The translations under genes and the position numbers were made by a program. From RHLJ01 sp040222455 (GTDB taxonomy: Bacteria > Bacteroidota > Rhodothermia > Balneolales > Balneolaceae), in NCBI GenBank assembly GCA_040222455.1, contig JAVKDD010000020.1, forward strand, positions 434,001 to 498,000: a DNA stretch of 64,000 nt, written 5' to 3'. Positions 10,001 to 16,128 of this stretch are shown in pieces; the first letter of the stretch is position 1, and the number at the start of each line of letters is the position of its first letter. The notes under the pieces were generated by a model that ran no database searches, was not told where the DNA came from, and was given only the letters and a program-made list of their open reading frames with translations.

Positions 10001-12060
10001 TCGTCTGTTTGAACGGTATTTGAAGTTATTCCGGCAGAGAAATCGAAATACTGCCATTCATTTTCTTCTTTAACTATGGTAGCACTTCCCATAACGATAT
10101 CTCCTGCTTCAACAGGGGTAGCGCTTAATGGACCGGCACCTTGATCACTTTCGTTTCCAAAAACGTCTACACTAAATACTTGGTAGAAATAAGTCTCTCC
10201 ACCAACTACATTATCATCAATAAAAGTAATTTCAGAAGTAGTAGCTTGTAATGAAGCACTTGCAGGGTTATCATCATTTAAAGATCGATATATAGTATAT
10301 TCTTTAGCACCATCAACTTTATCCCATGAGAGATCGACCGCAGCATTTGCATTCACCATAAAGTTTAATGGCGATTTTACTAGTTCTCCTGAAATTGTAA
10401 AAACTACTGAATCTACAGTAGGATAATTGGTAAGAAAGGCTTTTATAAGATAATCTCCTTGTTTGTCTCCAAGGGAATAGTCCATGTATGCACGATTGTT
10501 AAATGTGCTAGCTTGATTTACATTTATCCCATCTGGAGTAAAAAACTTTCCAGAGACTGCGCCATCAGGAATCGTAAGCTCTTCAAATGTAACAGTGATA
10601 CCATTCATTGGTTCGCCTATATCGTCAATTACAATAATTTCCATGCTCGTAGCAATGGTATCACCGAGTATAGCTACTTTATTCTGACTTCCCGAAATAA
10701 CAAGTGTAGTTGGTTGAGGGCCAGTTATTACTTCTTCAGCATTCACAGTAAATATAACCGATTTCGATGTATCGGAACTTAAAGTAGCTTTTATTTTATA
10801 CGCGCCTTCAACATCACCAACACTAACCGTGGCTTGTGCTAAACCTGAAACATTTGTACTGGCAGTAGGAGTTACTGATCCTGCTTGTGTCACTCCTGTT
10901 GGGGTTTCGATAAACTCAAAATTAACAGTTTCTTCAGCAACCAAATTGGCATTATTATCTGTTACTAAAACTTCTAAAGGATTTGGAGCAGTAGTATTAA
11001 CATCAATTGTTTGATTATCGCCACTTTCAATAGTTATCGAAAGCGTAGTCTCAACTACATTGCTTCCTTCAAAAAACTGAGTTCCATTAGGCTGGTACTT
11101 ATATTTGAATTCGAATGAGTTTCCGAAATTTCCTCCAGGTAATGCGGTGATTTCTATAGCCGCATAATTTCCCTCTCTGGTAAATACTCCCCAAAGTTGA
11201 CCTACTGAAATAGGGAGACCTTGAGTTCCATCACTAAAATCATAAGAAACGGTAACCCAAGGCGCCATATCAGTTCTTGTAGGAATAGTTTTTAGCGTAT
11301 CTATATTTCCAGTTCCAAGAAGTAAGAATCTTCTTCCAGTTTCATTTAATGACGTACTTCCTTCATTTCCGAAGTTTACGCCCTCATTATTTACAAAAAC
11401 AAAATCAGGAGAGTAATTACCCGCATCTACGAGTTCCCCATCACTTTGTGAGGATAAATCAAATCCAGTTCCTCCATTACTCGTTGCAGACCCTAAAATT
11501 TCTTCATCAATAGTTTCTTCGTTTAAGTTTGTTTCTACTAAGGTGGTACCACCTTCGCTCATATATTTATATTTAAAAACGAAGCTATCGCCGAAATTTC
11601 CATCGGGTAATTCATCAATTTGCATTACGGCATATAACCCTTCACTGGTGTACACGACCCATAATTGTTCTGTAGAGATAGGTTGACCTTGTGTTCCATT
11701 TGGCCAATCCCAGCTTGTATCAATCCAAGGTGTGGCATTTGTCCAGGTTGGCACTGTTTTTACGGTATCAATATTACCAGTTCCAAGTAGATAAAGCCTT
11801 TTGCTTGGAATGATAGAAGAATATTCTTTTCCAAAGTTTACTCCTTCATTACTACTTCCCCAAAAGTCAGGAGTATAAGTTGAAGTATCAGCTATTGTGA
11901 ATGCCTTGGAAGAGGTAAAGTCGTAATACTCCCAAACGCCACTTACTTTTTTTAGGGTATCAACCCCGGTTATTACTTGAGCTTTAGTGAATGTTGATAA
12001 GGCAAATACTAGTAAAAGTAGTAAAGAAAGTATTCTACCCTGTGTTAGATTAAAATTCAT
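7021..12060 (-). CDS. Large secreted multidomain protein with T9SS C-terminal sorting domain
   Basis: This 1679-residue protein has a signal peptide (residues 1-28, ending TKAQ). A module of about 120 residues occurs three times (about 40-167, 200-327 and 670-790), each with SNEGVNFG or NNEGVNFG, LGTGNIDT or LSGEGLAS, QLW.V.T.EG.YA and FGxSFxFxYKY. Big_1-like immunoglobulin domains lie near 340-445, 450-560 and 805-905, and fibronectin III-like domains near 565-655, 905-1095 and 1465-1580. Seven calcium-type FG-GAP/VCBS motifs (for example DVDNDGDLD and DYDGDGDLD) at 1120-1450 fit a seven-bladed propeller. The end, from LRLYQNYPNPFNPST at about 1595, is a type A T9SS sorting domain, so the protein is probably exported and attached to the surface. 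Ligand unknown. It is divergent from the PorE-like gene and shares operator-like palindromes with it. Confidence 0.9.
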   Translation of the reverse strand: MNFNLTQGRILSLLLLLVFALSTFTKAQVITGVDTLKKVSGVWEYYDFTSSKAFTIADTSTYTPDFWGSSNEGVNFGKEYSSIIPSKRLYLLGTGNIDTVKTVPTWTNATPWIDTSWDWPNGTQGQPISTEQLWVVYTSEGLYAVMQIDELPDGNFGDSFVFKYKYMSEGGTTLVETNLNEETIDEEILGSATSNGGTGFDLSSQSDGELVDAGNYSPDFVFVNNEGVNFGNEGSTSLNETGRRFLLLGTGNIDTLKTIPTRTDMAPWVTVSYDFSDGTQGLPISVGQLWGVFTREGNYAAIEITALPGGNFGNSFEFKYKYQPNGTQFFEGSNVVETTLSITIESGDNQTIDVNTTAPNPLEVLVTDNNANLVAEETVNFEFIETPTGVTQAGSVTPTASTNVSGLAQATVSVGDVEGAYKIKATLSSDTSKSVIFTVNAEEVITGPQPTTLVISGSQNKVAILGDTIATSMEIIVIDDIGEPMNGITVTFEELTIPDGAVSGKFFTPDGINVNQASTFNNRAYMDYSLGDKQGDYLIKAFLTNYPTVDSVVFTISGELVKSPLNFMVNANAAVDLSWDKVDGAKEYTIYRSLNDDNPASASLQATTSEITFIDDNVVGGETYFYQVFSVDVFGNESDQGAGPLSATPVEAGDIVMGSATIVKEENEWQYFDFSAGITSNTVQTDDFFADFRGTSNEGVNFGREGAPIIQGNRIILLSGEGLASITSIPNWTNESPWIGTSWQGEGTNGQPLSEGQLWGVYTSEGHYAAMEITDVPGTFGSSFSFTYKYQPSGSNQFGDVEPITPDTLIIVSGNNQTGNVNSTLSQPLMVEVQDENGQKLEGVTVNFDVSKLPEAAMGGGLNANSIITNSEGVAEAIFTLSDKLGEYEVTASVEGLNAVVFKATAIETPAPEPVTLLEIRDGFRPNSLIPQWTQSKSENFLFYRVYMSIEEGDFELVDSTRIGASFIQDTSAAIGDLTTLQEYTFAVTVVNADLQESEFSNSLTSFPKPTPEMPTNVVAVAGDGAVQLTWDANDSTFFDFYYVYSGLDGSSIFPNDSLFSAMDTSIVISGLENDQQYQFYVIAVNTFGIESDFPQKILATPKLSLEEENTDLPSLINGASSWADVDNDGDLDLVMTGQIDKNTEPVSLLFLNDGLGIFTDSNNSITGLINSSIYWYDIDENGYVDLIISGENTDGAITKVYLNEEGTLTDSGFTLPGFADGMIAPGDFDNDGDLDFLLAGDAGTGPQTILIQNTGNGTFLPVEFPFVGFTKASAFWGDYNSDDRLDFIISGEVEGGSIQTMIYRNTGNGTFVVSESSLEGVINGTVAFTDFDLDTDLDILITGFTNQEKTSTFTGLYRNTGLDFELFYSATNPPSKVMATASKTQKAVIGDYDNDGDPDVLISSKGSASILKNNRTSISEEVLDLGIEGSVTWADYDGDGDLDIIATGSGADGASSKILANTTSIKNTAPTTPKGLMAEVLMDTVTLSWEFSNDAQTPSKSLTYNVRIGSTSGASDILSANADLATGRLRVQSNGNAGYKTKLILRNLPNGTYFWQVQAVDNSFLGSKFSIESEFTISNSLVSNEEISTVPADLRLYQNYPNPFNPSTNIEFSVPENGFVTLNVFDVTGRLVGSLINEHKTVGEYSVRFDAKNLASGLYLYQLQVGNQTITKKMTLIK

Positions 12061-12130
12061 GCCAATGATTTTTTTTAGTAAACCCCTTGATTAGGATGGC
12101 TAAAAAAAGCTTATCTAAGCTTAATAAGGT

Positions 12131-12148
12131 ATACCCTAATTGGGGTAT
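12131..12148. promoter_or_regulatory. NarL-type 7-2-7 operator candidate, site 1
   Basis: ATACCCTAATTGGGGTAT is an 18-bp palindrome whose core TACCCTA-AT-TGGGGTA matches the two-heptamer, 2-base-spacer arrangement bound by NarL/FixJ-family regulators. It lies 71 bases upstream of the cargo gene start and 160 bases upstream of the PorE-like start. Confidence 0.65.
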
Positions 12149-12192
12149 TCTATCTAATAATAGTTGCTCAAAACAGGTTTAGATATTCAAAA

Positions 12193-12210
12193 ATACCTCA
12201 GATAGGGTAT
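12193..12210. promoter_or_regulatory. NarL-type 7-2-7 operator candidate, site 2
   Basis: ATACCTCAGATAGGGTAT has the same length and outer ends as site 1. Its core is TACCTCA-GA-TAGGGTA. The centres of the two sites are 62 bases apart, about six helical turns, so regulators could bind the same face. It is about 97 bases upstream of the PorE-like start codon. Confidence 0.6.
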
Positions 12211-12258
12211 GTAGATAAAATAGAGGTTGTAGAATATTGTACTCGATAACTCAAACTC

Positions 12259-12289
12259 ATCGTCGGGTAAAATCTATATACTCGACGAT
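12259..12289 (+). promoter_or_regulatory. Hairpin in the leader of the PorE-like gene
   Basis: ATCGTCGGGTA (12259-12269) pairs with TACTCGACGAT (12279-12289) over 11 bp with one G-T wobble and a 9-base loop. It ends 18 bases before the ATG at 12308, so it would lie in the mRNA leader close to the ribosome site. It could instead be a further protein-binding site. Confidence 0.5.
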
Positions 12290-12307
12290 TACAATTCAGG
12301 GGTAATT

Positions 12308-15136
12308 ATGAACAACAAAATCTTAAAGTATTGTGCATTTATTAGTGTGATGCTTTTAACAACAAACATGTATGCACAGAGTGCTTCCGAACTTTTTGAT
12401 AGTGGGAAGTATCGTTCAGCAGCAACAGCTTATGAAACTTTGGCAGCTTCAAATCCAGATTTCTATGAAGAAGTTGCTAAAAGTTATACAGCTCTTAAAG
12501 AATGGGATAAAGCCATCGAGATGTATGAAAAATACAGAGATGAACATTCTGGGGCTGACAAAGTTAAAGTAAATGCAATTATTAACTTACTAAAAGCTCA
12601 AGACGAAGAGATTTATATTGATAATGTTGGTCCGAATATCAATTCAGATTTAGATGAATTTCTTCCAAGAATATCTTCAGATGGCAATAGAATGTATTTC
12701 TATTCAACAAATCGCGCCAATGGTTTTGGTGGTGGTGATGTTTGGTATTCTAACAAAACTAGCGACGGAGGATGGAGCAAGCCAACTAACATGGGCTCAA
12801 TAATAAATACTGATTCTCATGAAGGAATTCTTTCGCTTTCTTCAGATGGAAATACCGCTATAGTATTTGGTAACTACGAAGGAAGGTTTGGGGGAGGAGA
12901 TTTCTTTTATAGTGCTAAAGTTGGAGATCGATGGACGGTGCCCTGTAATCTTGGAGGTGGAGTTAATTCCGGGGAATGGGAATCAATGGCAAATCTTTCG
13001 CCTGATGGAAAAACATTGATTTTTGTTGCTTATGAAGGTAGAAAAGATGAGGAAGAAGCCGATTATGAAACAGATATTTATATATCACATTTAAGAAATG
13101 GTGCTTGGACTAATCCAATACCAATGTCGACAGTAATAAATACTGCGGCATCAGAAACATGGCCATTCTTAAACGCTGATGGAAGAACGTTATATTTTTC
13201 TTCTGATGGACATCCAGGCTTAGGTGGTTCCGATCTTTTTGTGACTCGTAGAATAGGAGATGGTTGGGATAATTGGACAACACCCGTAAACTTAGGGAAG
13301 AATATAAATACAGTTTTAGACGACGCAGATCTTGCGATTCCAGCTTCTGGAACGGTAGCATATTTTACAAGAGAAACAACTGGAGAAGGTGATGGATTTG
13401 GTGATGACGATATTTTTAGAATGATACTTCCACCTAGCCTAAGACCAGATCCAGTAGTTAGTATTTATGGAAATATTTCGAACCAAGATGATAGTCTTAT
13501 TGCCGCAACATTATACTGGAGTGATTTTGATACCGGTGAACAATTAGGGTATTCGACTAGTAATCCGAGAACTGGCGATTATCTGATAAACCTTCCATTT
13601 GGTCGCAGATATCTAATCACTGCAAACCAAAAAGGGTATTTATTTCAAACAGAAATGCTTGATTTAAAAACAATGGTGGAAGATTCGATTGCGTTTTCAG
13701 AAAAATTAGGTTCAGAGCTTTTCAGAATGCAAAATGCATTAAGACGGATTGATGCTAGTAAGAATGAATACGAATTATTATTAGCGAGTAACTCTATAGA
13801 TCTTGATAATCAATTCGACCGACTTTCTGAATTGAGTAAAGAAATGAATCAAGCTCAGTCAGATTTAAACGATGCCATTCGTCGTGCAAGAATTAGTTAT
13901 TTAGAAGATAATTCTGGCTATAAAGAAGTACGAAAAGATATCTCGCTTACGGAGGCAAACGAAGGTGCTCGAATTGTACTGGAAAATATTTACTTCGATA
14001 CTGGCAGTGCAAACCTTAGTCCTGAAAGTGAGCAAGAACTAGATCGTTTATTTGAGATTATGTCTACTTCAACATTAGTAATTGAAATAGGTGGTTATAC
14101 AGATAATGTAGGTTCAGATGATACCAATATGGATTTGAGTCAAGCTCGAGCAGAATCTGTAGTAGCCTATGTTGTAGAAAAAGGAATTTCTTCAACCAGG
14201 ATTTCGGCAAAAGGGTACGGCGAGGCAGACCCAAGAGCGACTAATGAAACACCAGAAGGGCGACAAGAAAATCGAAGAGTAGAAATTAAGGTGCTAAGTA
14301 GTGGAAATCAGGAAGGAACAGGTGGATTACTTGCCCAACAACAACAAGAAGAAGCTGAGGCGCTAAGTACAGAAAATTTGTATGAATTATATAGAAAAGC
14401 GGCAATCGCAGGAGGAATTCCAAAAGGAGCGGCATGTTACGATAATTCCAACTACACCAATATTCCTGATGTTGTATATACTGGAAATAATAACAATAAT
14501 AACAGAAGAGATAGAAGTAATTCTTCTTCAGGTATTAGTTCAGATAATGCATTTACAGGTAGTAGTTTATCATTTATTACACATTCAGGAAAAGGAGCAC
14601 ATGCTTTTGATGTAGTGAGTGGGGCTGGAGTAGCATTTTATAATGGTAATGAAGCAGGCGAAAGAAACTTTTGGGGGTATTTCCTTGGGGGTGCAATTGG
14701 CGGTGGAATCGAATGGAATAAGTATAAAGACATTAGTAACCTTACAAAGCTACCAATATCTTTTGATTATGGATTAAGCGCTTATCTTGTATTTAATAAG
14801 GATGAGTTTGAAGACTCTGAGCGAGATATAACCGTAACAACATTTAGGTCTGGTATTGGTGTACCGGTAATGGCACGATTAAGATATAATCTAGTCATTT
14901 CAGATATCAAAGTATCTCCATACGCATCATATAATTACAATTTACTTGGCTTTGTAGACTTTGAGCCTAACACCGAAACAGATGGTAGCGGCAACATTAC
15001 CACGGGTATTGCTGATGCTCCAAGTTGGTTGGAATTAGGAGCAAGAGCTAGATTCAAGTTTATAATTGGAGGACTTGGAATACAGAATAGTAGTGCCGGA
15101 TCTGCTGTGTTCTTAAGAGCTGGATTAGCCTTCTAG
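12308..15136 (+). CDS. PorE-like TPR/WD40/OmpA protein with C-terminal outer-membrane barrel
   Basis: This 942-residue protein has a signal peptide (about 1-24, ending MYAQ), then TPR-like helices (25-95) and PD40/WD40-like propeller repeats (about 105-375, with LSPDGKTLIF and NADGRTLYFSSDG). A carboxypeptidase-regulatory-like domain (381-447), a coiled stretch, and an OmpA C-terminal peptidoglycan-binding domain (about 556-664, with IYFDTGSANL and GYTDNVGSDD) follow. This order is that of the T9SS component PorE. Unusually, an N-rich linker (NNNNNNRR, about 727) leads to about 190 further residues resembling a small outer-membrane barrel and ending in aromatic F. It could therefore both hold peptidoglycan and sit in the outer membrane. 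It is divergent from a T9SS cargo gene. Confidence 0.88.
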   Translation: MNNKILKYCAFISVMLLTTNMYAQSASELFDSGKYRSAATAYETLAASNPDFYEEVAKSYTALKEWDKAIEMYEKYRDEHSGADKVKVNAIINLLKAQDEEIYIDNVGPNINSDLDEFLPRISSDGNRMYFYSTNRANGFGGGDVWYSNKTSDGGWSKPTNMGSIINTDSHEGILSLSSDGNTAIVFGNYEGRFGGGDFFYSAKVGDRWTVPCNLGGGVNSGEWESMANLSPDGKTLIFVAYEGRKDEEEADYETDIYISHLRNGAWTNPIPMSTVINTAASETWPFLNADGRTLYFSSDGHPGLGGSDLFVTRRIGDGWDNWTTPVNLGKNINTVLDDADLAIPASGTVAYFTRETTGEGDGFGDDDIFRMILPPSLRPDPVVSIYGNISNQDDSLIAATLYWSDFDTGEQLGYSTSNPRTGDYLINLPFGRRYLITANQKGYLFQTEMLDLKTMVEDSIAFSEKLGSELFRMQNALRRIDASKNEYELLLASNSIDLDNQFDRLSELSKEMNQAQSDLNDAIRRARISYLEDNSGYKEVRKDISLTEANEGARIVLENIYFDTGSANLSPESEQELDRLFEIMSTSTLVIEIGGYTDNVGSDDTNMDLSQARAESVVAYVVEKGISSTRISAKGYGEADPRATNETPEGRQENRRVEIKVLSSGNQEGTGGLLAQQQQEEAEALSTENLYELYRKAAIAGGIPKGAACYDNSNYTNIPDVVYTGNNNNNNRRDRSNSSSGISSDNAFTGSSLSFITHSGKGAHAFDVVSGAGVAFYNGNEAGERNFWGYFLGGAIGGGIEWNKYKDISNLTKLPISFDYGLSAYLVFNKDEFEDSERDITVTTFRSGIGVPVMARLRYNLVISDIKVSPYASYNYNLLGFVDFEPNTETDGSGNITTGIADAPSWLELGARARFKFIIGGLGIQNSSAGSAVFLRAGLAF

Positions 15137-15176
15137 TTAAATAAAATAAGTGGCTTTTTAAAAGTCACCCTTGAAT

Positions 15177-15209
15177 GGGTTACCAGTGAGAGCTGGTAGC
15201 CCTTTTTTT
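15177..15209 (+). terminator. Terminator of the PorE-like gene
   Basis: GGGTTACCAG and CTGGTAGCCC form a 10-bp stem with one G-T pair and a 6-base loop, followed by seven T. It lies 40 bases after the stop codon. Confidence 0.9.
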
Positions 15210-15405
15210 ATGACTATTAATTTTTTGATTGCAAACTCTAAAGTAAAATTATGGGGTAGTTAAGTGTGACTAAAATCGAATTAAAAGTATTCTCAGAATA
15301 CCGTATACTCTTTGCAAGAATGTTTTCGAGTTACTACAACAAGGAGAAGAAGCTTTAGTAAGTATATAGAAAAGAATAGATCTGGTAGAATTTGAGGCTT
15401 CTCTT
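15210..15405. other. Intergenic stretch with no assigned feature
   Basis: Between the PorE-like terminator and the response regulator I see only very short frames (17 to 35 residues) without family resemblance, and no clear hairpin. No promoter consensus is evident. Confidence 0.5.
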
Positions 15406-16074
15406 TTAAGCTAGACCTTTAGTAATTGCAAAGCGAACTGCGGAAGCTCTGGAATGAACATGAAGCTTTTTATAGATGTTTTTTATATGAGTTCGAACAG
15501 TATGAGGGCTTATAAAAAGCAGATCTCCAAGTTGTTGTTCAGTTAAGTCATCAACAATTCCTTTAAGGATATCGATTTCTCTATCGGTTAATGAAAACTC
15601 AGCTTGTGTTTCTTTAGCTTTAGTCGCTTTAAGTTCTTTTTCACTTTTCACAAAACTCATCACCTTTAGTGCAATACTAGAAGATAATGCTGCACCACCT
15701 GAAGCAAGCTCTTTAATAGCTTCAACATATTTATTTATAGGATCATCTTTTAAAAGATATCCTGATGCGCCCGCTTGAATAGATTGGAAAATCTTTTCTT
15801 CATTCTCGAATACAGTTTGAATAAGAATATCAATTTCTGGGTATTCATTCTTAATTTCACGAGTTGCTTCAATTCCGGATTTACCAGGCATCTCAATATC
15901 CATCAGAATAACGCGTGGTAAATTTTTATTAGAAAGAGCTTTTAGCTTTAACAAAGCATTATCAGCGTTTTCAGCCTCAAAAATTAGCTCTATTTCATCA
16001 TAGAATGACAATCGAGTTATTAAGTTTTTCCTAATTTTTTTCTGATCTTCAACAATTGCTATTTGGATTTTCAT
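15406..16074 (-). CDS. NarL/LuxR-family response regulator
   Basis: This 222-residue regulator has an N-terminal receiver domain with acidic pocket E9/D10, phospho-acceptor D59 in ILMDIEMPG, T87 and K109 (GYLLKD). The LuxR helix-turn-helix is at about 155-215 (FSLTDREIDILKGI ... SPHTVRTHIKNIYKKL). Phosphorylation by a HisKA_3 kinase should drive DNA binding. It lies directly downstream of two such kinases on the same strand. A NarL-like palindrome sits in the 54-base gap before its start, which suggests autoregulation. The same palindrome occurs twice between the T9SS cargo and PorE-like genes, the likely targets. Confidence 0.93.
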   Translation of the reverse strand: MKIQIAIVEDQKKIRKNLITRLSFYDEIELIFEAENADNALLKLKALSNKNLPRVILMDIEMPGKSGIEATREIKNEYPEIDILIQTVFENEEKIFQSIQAGASGYLLKDDPINKYVEAIKELASGGAALSSSIALKVMSFVKSEKELKATKAKETQAEFSLTDREIDILKGIVDDLTEQQLGDLLFISPHTVRTHIKNIYKKLHVHSRASAVRFAITKGLA

Positions 16075-16108
16075 GGTAATAAAAAAGCTAAATAAATGAG
16101 TAAAATTA

Positions 16109-16126
16109 ATACCCTATTCGGGGTAT
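16109..16126. promoter_or_regulatory. NarL-type 7-2-7 operator candidate, site 3
   Basis: ATACCCTATTCGGGGTAT has the core TACCCTA-TT-CGGGGTA, and its left heptamer is identical to that of site 1. It lies between the stop of the 990-residue kinase and the response regulator start, with its centre about 43 bases from that ATG, consistent with autoregulation. Confidence 0.65.
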
Positions 16127-16128
16127 TA

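Noticed and set aside
10459..11014. Plus-strand frames opposite the T9SS cargo gene
   Set aside because: The cargo gene frame is continuous with clear domain repeats; the opposite frames carry no recognisable domain.
15210..15405. Degenerate remnant of a gene (possible sigma-factor tail)
   Set aside because: Only frames of 17-35 residues without a convincing family pattern were found.
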